Part shown: positions 16,469 to 24,664 of the stretch, piece after piece | How the letters are laid out: each line of letters starts with the position of its first letter | How positions within the stretch are numbered: the stretch's first letter is position 1 | Source of the DNA: JALCLA01 sp965653565 | Lineage (GTDB): Bacteria; Pseudomonadota; Gammaproteobacteria; Xanthomonadales; Xanthomonadaceae | DNA: 39,088 nt | Assembly (NCBI GenBank): GCA_965653565.1 | Contig: CBFHAI010000040.1 | Location: 1-39,088 of the forward strand | Reading direction: 5' to 3' | Program-made: the position numbers and the translations under genes | Notes under the pieces: model-generated | Databases searched by the model: none | What the model was told of the DNA's origin: nothing | The model's input: the letters and a program-made list of their open reading frames with translations, nothing else

Positions 16469-16538
16469 GGGAATCTGGAATCGGGAAAAGAGCGAGGAGC
16501 CCAATGCTTTCTCCCGATTCCCGTCTCCCGATTCCCGC
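16469..16538. repeat. GATTCCCG-type dispersed repeat
   Basis: GGGAATCTGGAATCGGGA on the left and TCCCGATTCCCGTCTCCCG on the right form an imperfect inverted array. From general knowledge, strings of GATTCCCG are characteristic intergenic repeats in Xanthomonadaceae genomes, which supports the taxonomic placement. Confidence 0.6.
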
Positions 16539-16557
16539 AACACAGCGGCAACGCGCC

Positions 16558-17163
16558 CTACCCCATCGCCATCGGATTGCCCGGCGAAACGCCACCGAGC
16601 ACCTGATGCAGCTGCGTGATGACGATGTATTTCGGGCCGCTGATCGGCGGGGCGCCGCGGTGCAGGTAGGTCCAGCCTACCGGCGCCAGCATCAGGCGGC
16701 CTGCGCGCGGTTGCACGCCGACGCCGTACCAGGGGAATTCGGTGGCGCCGCCTTCGGCGACGTCGTTGAGATACCACTGGGCGGTGATGACGCGCGTGAC
16801 GCTGCCGCCGATGTTGTCGGAGTGGTACTGGAAATGTTCGCCGGGCAGATAGCGCGCGATGCGGAAGTCCTCGGTGCGCAGCGGCACCGGGAACGCCGGC
16901 TTCCACGGCTTGAGATAGACCGGCAGCAGGCGTTGCAGGCATTGCTTGACGTGCAGCAGCACGTCGGCCCAATCGGTGCGATCGGGCGTCAGCATGATTT
17001 CGGTGGTGGCCTTGATGTCCGGGCGGATCGAACCGGTGGCGGTGCCATCGCCCACCTTGCCGGGGATCTTGCTCGGGTCGGCCTCGAAGCGGGCCACCAC
17101 CGAGCGGCAGAAGTCGGCTTCGAGGGCGCCGTCGTAGACGCCGAAAAACTGTTGCGGATCCAT
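16558..17163 (-). CDS. 2OG-Fe(II) oxygenase, prolyl 4-hydroxylase-like
   Basis: A 201-residue single-domain iron- and 2-oxoglutarate-dependent dioxygenase of the prolyl 4-hydroxylase alpha-subunit type. The metal triad is visible as HSD in FQYHSDNIGGSVTRV (His and Asp) and the distal His in WTYLHRGAPPISGPKYIVI, where the later Lys would hold 2-oxoglutarate. The motif AEGGATEFPWYGVGVQPRAG is typical of the fold. The substrate, protein or small molecule, cannot be told from sequence. The frame is open far upstream, but the ATG at 17163 begins the natural MDPQQFFGVYDGAL. The gene is downstream of and on the same strand as the DUF1993 gene. Confidence 0.88.
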   Translation of the reverse strand: MDPQQFFGVYDGALEADFCRSVVARFEADPSKIPGKVGDGTATGSIRPDIKATTEIMLTPDRTDWADVLLHVKQCLQRLLPVYLKPWKPAFPVPLRTEDFRIARYLPGEHFQYHSDNIGGSVTRVITAQWYLNDVAEGGATEFPWYGVGVQPRAGRLMLAPVGWTYLHRGAPPISGPKYIVITQLHQVLGGVSPGNPMAMG

Positions 17164-17249
17164 GCGCGCGATCGTAGCGGAGGAAATTGCCGCGGCCGGC
17201 CGGGGCCGGCCGCCCTCAGGTGAAATTCGGGCTTTTTCGGCCGAAAAAC

Positions 17250-17759
17250 TCAGGATTGGCCCATGAAATCCAGCTTGCCCACTTCGACGCCGTTGTGACG
17301 CAGCAGTGCGTAAGCCGTGGTGACATGGAAGAAGAACTGCGGCAGGCCGTAGTGCAACAGGTAGGTCTGGCCGTTGAAGCGGCGTTCCTTCGGCGTGCCC
17401 GGGCGCAGCACGATGTCGCGCGTTTGCGCGCCTTCGAACGCGGCCGCATCGAGATTGGCGATGAAGGCCTGCGTCTTGCCGATGCGCGCGTGCAGATCGG
17501 CGAAGGATTGCTCGTTGTCTTCGTACGAGGGCACCTCGACGTTGGCCAAGCGCGCGCTGACGCTCTTGGCGAAGTCGGCGGCGATCTGCACCTGGCGCAG
17601 CAGCGGGAACATATCGGGGAACAGACGCGCCTGCAGCAGCGCGGCCGGCTCGATCTTGCGGCTTTCGGCATGCGACTCGGCCTTCGAGAGCAGGCCGTCG
17701 AGGCTGCGCAGCATCTGCTGGAAAACGGGAACCGATGCGGAGTAGATCGTGACGCTCAT
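17250..17759 (-). CDS. DUF1993 family protein
   Basis: A 169-residue cytoplasmic protein recognised as DUF1993 from SVPVFQQMLRSLDGLLSKAE, RLFPDMFPLLRQVQIAADF and the C-terminal LPQFFFHVTTAYALLRHNGV and GKLDFMGQS. The family folds as a DinB-like helical bundle; its function is unknown. It lies 72 bases after the glutathione peroxidase gene on the same strand. A 16-base palindrome (TTTTTCGGCCGAAAAA, 17233-17248) sits directly beyond its stop codon and might mark the transcript end. Confidence 0.85.
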   Translation of the reverse strand: MSVTIYSASVPVFQQMLRSLDGLLSKAESHAESRKIEPAALLQARLFPDMFPLLRQVQIAADFAKSVSARLANVEVPSYEDNEQSFADLHARIGKTQAFIANLDAAAFEGAQTRDIVLRPGTPKERRFNGQTYLLHYGLPQFFFHVTTAYALLRHNGVEVGKLDFMGQS

Positions 17760-17831
17760 GGAAAATCCCGGGAAGGTGGATGACCGCGGGATTTTCGCAC
17801 GTCGCGTCGGCCAAGCGTCAGCCCACGCGCC

Positions 17832-18314
17832 TCACCCCACGATGGCCTCGAGTTCCTTTTCGATCTTTTCCGGCGTGTCGGTCGGTGCGTAGCGGCGCAC
17901 GACCCTGCCCTGGCGATCGATCAGGAACTTGGTGAAGTTCCATTTGATGCCTTCGGTGCCGAGAAAACCGGCCTTTTCTTCCTTCATCCACTTGTACAGC
18001 GGATGCGCGTTGGGGCCGTTGACGTCGACCTTGGCGAACATCGGGAAGCTCACGTCGTAGGTCAGCGAGCAGAAGTTCTTGATCTCTTCCTCGTTGCCCG
18101 GTTCTTGGTGGCCGAACTGGTCGCAGGGGAAGCCCAGCACCTCGATGCCCTTGTCGCGGAACTTGCGATGCAGCGCTTCGAGGCCGGTGTATTGCGGCGT
18201 GAAGCCGCACTTGGAGGCGACGTTCACCACCAGCAGCGCCTTGCCGCGGAAATCGCTGAGCGGGCGCTCGGTACCGTCGATGGTCTTGGCGGAGAAATCG
18301 TAGGCGTTGGTCAT
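17832..18314 (-). CDS. Glutathione/thioredoxin peroxidase (BtuE-like)
   Basis: A 160-residue peroxidase of the glutathione peroxidase family, which reduces hydrogen peroxide and organic hydroperoxides using thiols. The active-site Cys is Cys36 in NVASKCGFTPQY, with the conserved FPCDQFGHQEPG (Gln and resolving Cys region) and WNFTKFLIDRQG (Trp and Asn). The residue is cysteine, as usual in bacteria, not selenocysteine. The ATG at 18314 gives the standard N-terminus. The gene lies between a glutathione S-transferase gene and DUF1993 in a minus-strand run. Confidence 0.93.
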   Translation of the reverse strand: MTNAYDFSAKTIDGTERPLSDFRGKALLVVNVASKCGFTPQYTGLEALHRKFRDKGIEVLGFPCDQFGHQEPGNEEEIKNFCSLTYDVSFPMFAKVDVNGPNAHPLYKWMKEEKAGFLGTEGIKWNFTKFLIDRQGRVVRRYAPTDTPEKIEKELEAIVG

Positions 18315-18376
18315 CGGGTGGCTCCGAAGCGAAGTGCGGCCAGCTTAGCGCAACGCCGGGGTCGCCGGCGTCAGGC

Positions 18377-19009
18377 TCAAGCCCATTCGGTGAGACCTTC
18401 GCGCTCGTACAGCAGGCGGAAGCTGTCGCGCGATTTCATCCGCACGATGAGCGCCGCCAGATGCGGCCAGTCGCTCGCCGGGCGCGGCATGTTGCGCGAC
18501 CAGCGCATCAGCATGGTGAGCAGGAAATCGGCCGCGCTGAGGTTGTCGCCGAGCAGGTACGGACCGTTGTTGCCCAGATGCTGGTCGACGCGCTGCCAGC
18601 AGGCCTCGATGCGCTCGCGCGCGGCCTGCTTCGAGAGCTCGGCGTTGGCCGCGCCCGCCGGCTCGTCCGGATAGAACCAGGCGCGGAACGCCGGCTGCAG
18701 CGAGTTGGCGAAATGCAGCATCCACTGATAGTACTGCGCGCGTTTGATGCTGCCCGGCGCCGGCGCCATGTCGGCATCGGGATGCGCATCGGCCAGATGC
18801 AGCAGCAAGGCGGCGGCTTCGTACACCGGAAAACCGTCGATCATCAGCGTGGGAACCACGCCGTTCGGATTGAGCGCGAGGTACTCGGGCCGCTTGTGCT
18901 CGCGCGCGTCGAGGTCGAGGCGATGCAAGGTGTGCGGCGCGCCGATGTCGATCAGCAGCCAGTGCACCACCAGGCTGGCGGAACCGGGCGAGTAATACAG
19001 CGTATACAT
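18377..19009 (-). CDS. Glutathione S-transferase
   Basis: A 210-residue cytosolic GST. The N-terminal thioredoxin-like domain starts MYTLYYSPGSASLVVHWLL, with the Ser of SPGSAS as the probable catalytic residue, and contains NPNGVVPTLMIDGFPVYEAA (the cis-Pro and glutathione-binding Glu-Ala). The all-helical C-terminal domain includes NNGPYLLGDNLSAADFLLTM, the conserved N-capping box. GSTs conjugate glutathione to electrophiles. It lies between the SlyD-like gene (28 bases upstream) and the peroxidase gene, a setting that fits a thiol-based stress cluster. Confidence 0.92.
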   Translation of the reverse strand: MYTLYYSPGSASLVVHWLLIDIGAPHTLHRLDLDAREHKRPEYLALNPNGVVPTLMIDGFPVYEAAALLLHLADAHPDADMAPAPGSIKRAQYYQWMLHFANSLQPAFRAWFYPDEPAGAANAELSKQAARERIEACWQRVDQHLGNNGPYLLGDNLSAADFLLTMLMRWSRNMPRPASDWPHLAALIVRMKSRDSFRLLYEREGLTEWA

Positions 19010-19037
19010 TTTGATTGCGGCCCTGGCTTTACTGCCG

Positions 19038-19520
19038 TTAGTGGTGGTGGCCGCCTTCGCCGTGCACGTGTCCGTGCGACAGTTCTTCGGCGCTGGCTTC
19101 GCGCACGCTGGTCACTTCGATGTCGAAATGCAGCGTCTGTCCGGCGAGCGGATGATTGCCGTCGACGGTCACCGTTTCGGCCGTGACTTTGGTGACCGTC
19201 ACCGAATGCACGCCCTGCGGCGTCTGCGCCTGGAAACTCATGCCCGGCTCGATTTCGTCGACGCCCTGGAATGCGCCGCGCGGCACGTCCTGCACCAGGC
19301 CTTCGTGATGCACGCCGTAGCCGTCTTCCGGCGCCACATCCACCTTGAACGCATCGCCGGCGCGCTTGCCGGTCATCGCTTCTTCCAGGCCCGGCACGAT
19401 GTTGCCGGCGCCGTGCAGATACACCAGCGGTTCGCGGCCGCGCGAGGAATCGAGCACTTCGCCCGCGTCGTTGGTGAGCGTGTAATGGAAGGCGGCGACG
19501 GAGTTTTCGGCGATCTGCAT
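19038..19520 (-). CDS. SlyD-like FKBP peptidyl-prolyl isomerase
   Basis: A 160-residue SlyD/FkpB-type peptidyl-prolyl cis-trans isomerase and chaperone. It has FHYTLTNDAGEVLDSSRG and EPLVYLHGAGNIVPGLEEA (FKBP core), then GDAFKVDVAPEDGYGVHHEG leading into the insert-in-flap chaperone domain, and NHPLAGQTLHFDIEV at the end of the fold. A His-rich tail (SHGHVHGEGGHHH) should bind metals such as nickel. The ATG at 19520 is preferred over an upstream ATG at 19574 because AAGGA lies seven bases before it and the protein then begins like its relatives. The GST gene follows 28 bases after its stop. Confidence 0.92.
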   Translation of the reverse strand: MQIAENSVAAFHYTLTNDAGEVLDSSRGREPLVYLHGAGNIVPGLEEAMTGKRAGDAFKVDVAPEDGYGVHHEGLVQDVPRGAFQGVDEIEPGMSFQAQTPQGVHSVTVTKVTAETVTVDGNHPLAGQTLHFDIEVTSVREASAEELSHGHVHGEGGHHH

Positions 19521-19739
19521 TGCGGGGTCCTTGCGCGTGATTGGCGGCCGAAGATGGCGGCCGCGCAGACGCATAGGCTAGCAGGGCGAGGCGCCCGGAT
19601 CACCCTTGACTCGCGGGCCGGTCTGTCGTCGAACTCAGCCACTCGCATTGAGCGCACCTCCGTGCAGCGACTTCATCGGCGCCCGGCGCGAGCCGCTAAA
19701 CTGCGCGCATTCGTCCGCCGTTTCCGAGGAGTTCGCCGC

Positions 19740-20849
<1,110 letters not shown>

Positions 20850-20922
20850 GAGCGGGGTTAGGGGCGAGTAGCTAGGGCGCGTTGCACGACGCGCCTTCGT
20901 CACCCGTCGTTCCCAATTCACA

Positions 20923-20945
20923 CTGGATGCAGCGAAGCGGAGTCA
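20923..20945. repeat. REP-like element, second GGATGCAGCGAAGCGGA copy
   Basis: The 17-base core GGATGCAGCGAAGCGGA at 20925-20941 is identical to the one at 2686-2702. Here the flanks are CT on the left and GTCAG on the right, in place of CCC and ATTCGGGG, while still allowing partial pairing. It lies in the frmA-frmB spacer. Confidence 0.6.
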
Positions 20946-21017
20946 GCACGCCACTGCCCACCGCCTCACGCCCCAACCAAAGCGCCCTCGCTACTCATCC
21001 CTACCCCCTAAAAACCC

Positions 21018-21863
21018 ATGCCCCTCGAAACCCTTTCGCAATCCACCTGCCACGGCGGCACCCAATCCTTCCACCGCGCCCACTCCGACGCCTGCGGCGG
21101 GCCGATGCGTTTCGGCGTGTTCCAGCCGCCGCAGGCGCGCACGCGGCGCGTGCCGGTGCTGTATTTCCTGGCGGGGCTCACTTGCAGCGAAGAGACCGCG
21201 AGCATCAAGGCCGGCGCGCAGCGCGTGGCTGCCGAACTGGGCCTGATGCTGGTGATGCCCGATACGAGCCCGCGCGATACCGGCATCGACGGCGCCGTCG
21301 GCGATTGGGAATTCGGCGAAGCCGCGGGGTTTTATCTGGATGCGACGCAGGCGCCGTGGGCGTCGCGCTTTCGCATGGAAACGCACATCGTGCAGGAGTT
21401 GCCGAAGTTAGTCGAAGCCGCGTTTCCGGCCGATATCGCGCGCTCGGGCATCACCGGGCATTCGATGGGCGGACATGGTGCGCTGACGCTCGCGCTGCGC
21501 CACCCGGGACGCTATCGATCGCTGTCGGCGTTCGCACCGATCGTGTCGCCGTCGCGAGTGCCCTGGGGCGAGAAGGCCTTCTTGCGTTATCTCGGTGACG
21601 ATCGCGCGCCGTGGCTTGCGCACGACGCGTGCGAGCTGATCGCCGCCGGCAAACGATTCGACGGTGACGTCCTCGTCGATCAGGGCCTCGACGATAAATT
21701 CCTCGACTCGCAGCTACGGCCGCAGTTGCTTGAAGTGGCTTGTCGCGATGCGGGGCAGCCGCTGCAATTGCGCCTGCATGCCGGGTACGACCATAGTTAC
21801 TGGTTCATCCAGAGCTTCGTCGAAGATCATCTGCGGCATCATGCGCGGGCTCTGCTTTCGTAG
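21018..21863 (+). CDS. frmB: S-formylglutathione hydrolase
   Basis: A 281-residue serine hydrolase (esterase D family) that splits S-formylglutathione into formate and glutathione, the second step of formaldehyde detoxification. It shows CHGGTQSFHRAHSDACGGPM near the start, the oxyanion and substrate segment YFLAGLTCSEE, and the nucleophile elbow GITGHSMGGHGA with Ser near residue 149. The catalytic Asp is in DQGLDDKFLD and the His in AGYDHSYWFI. The ATG at 21018 gives the family N-terminus, but no clear ribosome binding site is seen; translation may depend on other signals. A purine-rich element begins 20 bases after the stop. Confidence 0.95.
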   Translation: MPLETLSQSTCHGGTQSFHRAHSDACGGPMRFGVFQPPQARTRRVPVLYFLAGLTCSEETASIKAGAQRVAAELGLMLVMPDTSPRDTGIDGAVGDWEFGEAAGFYLDATQAPWASRFRMETHIVQELPKLVEAAFPADIARSGITGHSMGGHGALTLALRHPGRYRSLSAFAPIVSPSRVPWGEKAFLRYLGDDRAPWLAHDACELIAAGKRFDGDVLVDQGLDDKFLDSQLRPQLLEVACRDAGQPLQLRLHAGYDHSYWFIQSFVEDHLRHHARALLS

Positions 21864-21883
21864 CGCGACGCGGGATGTGGTGT

Positions 21884-21942
21884 TTAGAGCGGGACGCAGA
21901 GGACGCGAAGATTCAAAAGAAAGGACGCGAAGAAGAGCCTGG
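21884..21942 (+). repeat. Purine-rich 3' element, copy 3
   Basis: It begins TTAGAGCGGGACGCAGAGGA and continues with AAAGAAAGGACGCGAAGAAG. It is clearly related to the arms at 8318-8363 and 8471-8517 and to 38984. It lies 20 bases past the frmB stop, in the same sense as frmB. Confidence 0.7.
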
Positions 21943-21980
21943 AAGAAAGGGTGAACGGCGCTACTGTGAAAAATGAAAAC

Positions 21981-22010
21981 CGGTCGTGGTGAGTCTGTCG
22001 AACCACTCGC
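21981..22010. repeat. REP-like GTGGTGAGTCTGTCGAACCAC element
   Basis: GTGGT at 21986-21990 pairs with ACCAC at 22002-22006 around GAGTCTGTCGA. From general knowledge, GTGAGCCTGTCGAACCAC-type sequences are dispersed intergenic repeats in Xanthomonadales and other proteobacteria. A shorter motif containing TTCGACAGAC at 79-88 may be a decayed relative. Confidence 0.5.
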
Positions 22011-22064
22011 AGGCACCCGCCCGTTTGCGCAACCTCGCGCCACGCAATGCCAGGCCCGTAGCAT

Positions 22065-22784
22065 TCAACGCGGCTTTTTCTTCTTTTCTTTCTTAGCTTT
22101 TTTGGGCTTTTTCAGCTCGAAACTCGCGTGCGGCAGCACCTTCGAGCCGATGCGGAAGGCCCCCCAGGTCAGCGCTACCAGCATTAGGCCGGGCATCGCG
22201 CCGGCGGGCGTCGAGAGCACGGCGGTGCCGGGCCAGCCCATCGCCAGGCCGAAATTCTTGATCGAGTCGACGCTCATGCCGATCACGGTCTGCACGATCA
22301 CCTGCACCAGGTTGCCCGTCGAGAAATCGAAATCGAAGTTGGCGATGCCGTCGATCATCGATTCGGCCTCCATCACGCCGAACGCCGCCAGCGCCATCAC
22401 GCCGTAGTAGCCGGTGGCCGAGTTGCGCACCCAGCGGTCGAGCAGTTTGTCGACGCGGCGCGTCAGCACGCTCGGCGGCAGCCAGCTCGCCGCGACGAGC
22501 GCGGCATAGGTGGCGAAGAATGCGCCGCCCTGCTGCATCAATCCGCCGTAGCGGAAATCGACCAGGGTGCCGATCAGCGCCGTGAGCGCGCCCGCGCCGA
22601 ACATCGAAGCGAGCATGGTGGATTGCGCACGCGTCGGCAGCGGATCGAGCGGCGGCGGCGGTGGCGGCAATTGCAGGCCGCCGGGCTCGACCGATGCCGG
22701 CGGCGACACGACGACCGCTTCCGCTGGCGCCACTGGTGGCGGACCGACGGGATCGACCGGCGCCGGTGTTTGTACGGATGACAT
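22065..22784 (-). CDS. Uncharacterised membrane protein with Pro-rich head and Lys-rich tail
   Basis: A 239-residue protein that I do not recognise. Residues 1-50 are Pro/Ala/Val-rich (PVGPPPVAPAEAVVVSPPA, then QLPPPPPPLDPLPTRAQ) and look disordered. A membrane region follows with hydrophobic stretches at about 57-75 (MLASMFGAGALTALIGTLV), about 85-100 (GAFFATYAALVAASWL), about 123-137 (GYYGVMALAAFGVME), about 157-175 and about 193-212. The tail is a block of Lys (KKPKKAKKEKKKKPR) that could bind nucleic acid, ribosomes or membrane lipids. No enzyme motif is seen. Codon use and GC content fit the neighbours and the coding bias is clear. It may be cotranscribed after the 22825-23451 gene, 40 bases upstream. 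Confidence 0.75.
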   Translation of the reverse strand: MSSVQTPAPVDPVGPPPVAPAEAVVVSPPASVEPGGLQLPPPPPPLDPLPTRAQSTMLASMFGAGALTALIGTLVDFRYGGLMQQGGAFFATYAALVAASWLPPSVLTRRVDKLLDRWVRNSATGYYGVMALAAFGVMEAESMIDGIANFDFDFSTGNLVQVIVQTVIGMSVDSIKNFGLAMGWPGTAVLSTPAGAMPGLMLVALTWGAFRIGSKVLPHASFELKKPKKAKKEKKKKPR

Positions 22785-22824
22785 GCGCGCCCCTGCTGAT
22801 GCTCCGGGCGAAGTTTACGTCGAG

Positions 22825-23451
22825 TCAGAACCAGCCGGTGCGGATATCGCGGAATTCCGCGCTCCACTCGCCCTGCTCGTCGGCGCCGCGGCCGAGCGCG
22901 ATCAGCACACCGGTGGCGTCCTCGGCCACCGGATGTTCGGGGCGGTCCTGCACGGTAGGCCAGTGCGGGTCTTCGTCGGTCGAATCGTCGAGTTCGACCG
23001 ACATCGCGATCCAGCGCGCGTCGCTCACGTGCAATTGCACGCGGTACCAGCAATCGTCGCGCAAGCCTTCGGTGCGCGTCGCCGCATCGCGATAGAGGAA
23101 ATTGCCGCCGCGCCAGAAACTTTCGATCTGCGAACCGCGCACGCCGCCGAAACCCGGCGCCTGTGCATACTGATTCTCGAGCGGCGGCTGTGCCAGCGTG
23201 GTGTCGCCCAGGGTCAGGCCGCGGCCGGAAATTGCGACCGGGATGCCGGCCTCATCGAACGTCAGCGCGGCGCGCAACACCACCGCGAAGTGCGAGCCCG
23301 GCGAGGCCGCGACGAAGCGGTCGAAGCGCACGCGCAGGGTCAGCCATTGGATGTCCGCGCCGGGCGGGCGCTCGGACTGCGGCAGATACCAGTAATGCCG
23401 CGCCGCTTCGTCGCGCGAATGAAAGACGAAGTCGGCGCTCGGGGGCTGCAT
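22825..23451 (-). CDS. Uncharacterised protein with probable beta-sandwich fold
   Basis: A 208-residue soluble protein without signal peptide or membrane segment. The sequence alternates short strands: DIQWLTLRVRFDRFVA, HFAVVLRAALTFDEAG, DCWYRVQLHVSD, ARWIAMSVELDDS. The last pieces, in which a Trp-Tyr strand is followed by a moderate acid loop, recall concanavalin-like or LamG-type sandwiches; this is inference from pattern only. The start at 23451 lacks a clear ribosome binding site. It probably forms a unit with the membrane protein gene 40 bases downstream. Confidence 0.7.
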   Translation of the reverse strand: MQPPSADFVFHSRDEAARHYWYLPQSERPPGADIQWLTLRVRFDRFVAASPGSHFAVVLRAALTFDEAGIPVAISGRGLTLGDTTLAQPPLENQYAQAPGFGGVRGSQIESFWRGGNFLYRDAATRTEGLRDDCWYRVQLHVSDARWIAMSVELDDSTDEDPHWPTVQDRPEHPVAEDATGVLIALGRGADEQGEWSAEFRDIRTGWF

Positions 23452-23505
23452 GGAGATGCAGTCTATAGCGGACGCGGTGCTTTGCGTCGCATTCGTCGCC
23501 GATCA

Positions 23506-23535
23506 ACGGTACCGATGTTGACGGTACCGATGTTG
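23506..23535. repeat. Tandem duplicate of ACGGTACCGATGTTG
   Basis: Two perfect adjacent 15-base copies, each containing the palindrome CGGTACCG, lie 55 bases upstream of the 23451 start on the minus strand. They could be an operator pair for that gene or a simple slippage duplication. Confidence 0.7.
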
Positions 23536-23626
23536 CCGGTCGGCAGCGCGGATCAGCGGCGAGGATGGGCGGCGAAAATCAGCGGGCGGGACCGCCGGCC
23601 GATCGGGCGGCAAAGATCGGCCCGGC

Positions 23627-23884
23627 TCAGCGGCGACGCGGACGGTCTTCCGACTTCAGTCCGACGCGGATCATTTCGGATCCCTGGGTCGAACCGTTGA
23701 GTGCGGCGATCGCCGCGCGCGCTTCGTGGCCTTCCATCTGCAGTTCGGCGAAGCCTTTGCACTCGCCGGAAAACAGGTCGCGCGCCATTTTCAGGCCATG
23801 CACGCGGCCGTGGGCGGCGAACAGTTCGGTCAGGTCTTTCTCGGTCATCTGGCGCGGCAGGCCGCGGACGCTGATGCTCAGCAT
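23627..23884 (-). CDS. RRM-type RNA-binding protein
   Basis: An 85-residue single-domain RNA recognition motif protein. RNP2 is LSISVRGLP and RNP1 is CKGFAELQM, giving the beta-alpha-beta layout with EKDLTELFAAHGRVHGLKM between them. The basic tail SEDRPRRR is typical. RNP1 lacks the usual second aromatic residues of KGFGFVEM (here GFAELQM), a common variant in bacterial RRM proteins. Bacterial RRM proteins are often cold-induced and bind single-stranded RNA. The ATG at 23884 has AGGAG nine bases upstream. It lies downstream of the cold shock gene, but a strong terminator separates them, so it probably has its own promoter. Confidence 0.9.
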   Translation of the reverse strand: MLSISVRGLPRQMTEKDLTELFAAHGRVHGLKMARDLFSGECKGFAELQMEGHEARAAIAALNGSTQGSEMIRVGLKSEDRPRRR

Positions 23885-24034
23885 GTGGTGGATCTCCTGG
23901 AGCAAAACACCGCCGTCGGCGGCGTTAATGCGGCGCGAAGGGCGCCATGAGCGGGGCGACTGGCGGCCGACCCGGAAATTCGGCCTGCAGAACGAGGCCG
24001 AGGTGCCGCGCAGCGCTAGGGGCGCGGCGCAAAG

Positions 24035-24073
24035 AAAAAACGCCGGGCGGACTTTTGAAGTCCGCCCGGCGTT
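24035..24073 (-). terminator. Intrinsic terminator of the cold shock gene
   Basis: CGCCGGGCGGACTT at 24041-24054 pairs perfectly with AAGTCCGCCCGGCG at 24058-24071 around a TTG loop, and two more A/T pairs can extend it. On the minus strand the stem is followed by a run of T (complement of AAAGAAAAAA). It lies 22 bases after the cold shock stop codon. Confidence 0.93.
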
Positions 24074-24095
24074 CGTACAACCGGTCTAGCGCTGA

Positions 24096-24305
24096 TTAGA
24101 GCGGCTGGACCTGGTCAGCCTGCAGGCCCTTCGGGCCCTTGGTGACCACGAAAGTGACCTTCTGGCCTTCCTGCAGCGACTTGAAGCCGGTGCCCTGGAT
24201 GGCACGGAAGTGCACGAACAGGTCTTCGCCACCTTCACGGCTGATGAAGCCGAAGCCCTTCGCGTCGTTGAACCACTTCACGGTACCGGTCTGACGATCC
24301 GACAT
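24096..24305 (-). CDS. CspA-family cold shock protein
   Basis: A 69-residue single-domain OB-fold protein that binds single-stranded RNA and DNA and acts as an RNA chaperone. It carries RNP1 in DAKGFGFISRE and RNP2 in DLFVHFRAI, after the usual TGTVKWFN. The ATG at 24305 has AAGGAG nine bases upstream and gives the normal MSDRQTGTVKWF start; an upstream in-frame ATG is not needed. The gene is flanked by a strong terminator on its 3' side and a long 5' region, as expected for csp genes whose leaders take part in cold control. Confidence 0.95.
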   Translation of the reverse strand: MSDRQTGTVKWFNDAKGFGFISREGGEDLFVHFRAIQGTGFKSLQEGQKVTFVVTKGPKGLQADQVQPL

Positions 24306-24664
24306 TTTCACAACTCCTTGAAACACAATTAAAAATCTCCGCAGCCAGAACATCCGGCGGGAGTCACTGAGGTTGCAGGGAGTAAGCGAGGTGCGACGAT
24401 GAGCGGATCGTTGGATCTACCGCATCGGGCCACGATTTACTGTGACCCTTGCAAACACAGTGGGCGTACGATACACGCTTGCGTTAAGGAAAGCGACTAC
24501 CTGGCTGAACGCCGTTTACACCCCGGCCGGGCAGCCGTGACCGGCGCCGCTGCGGTGTTTCGTTACCGCCATCCTCGCGCCGGCCGTGCCTTTCGTCAGG
24601 GGTGCCGGCCGGGGGCATCGGGTAGGCTGCGGCGGTCCCTCACGCCGACCCCAAGGATTATCCG
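24306..24664. other. Divergent regulatory region between csp and M3 peptidase genes
   Basis: No gene is supported in this 359-base stretch. The first 60 bases beside the csp start are AT-richer (minus-strand TTTTTAATTGTGTTTCAAGG) and are probably the csp mRNA leader. On the plus side CCCAAGGATTATCCG supplies AAGGA eight bases before the peptidase ATG. Promoters for both genes should lie here, but I could not assign clear -35/-10 pairs. Confidence 0.5.

Noticed and set aside
16431..16538. Possible CRISPR array
   Set aside because: Units are 8 bases long without spacers of constant size; no cas genes are present in the window.
17832..18314. Selenocysteine glutathione peroxidase
   Set aside because: The active-site codon encodes Cys (SKCGF) and no in-frame TGA occurs.
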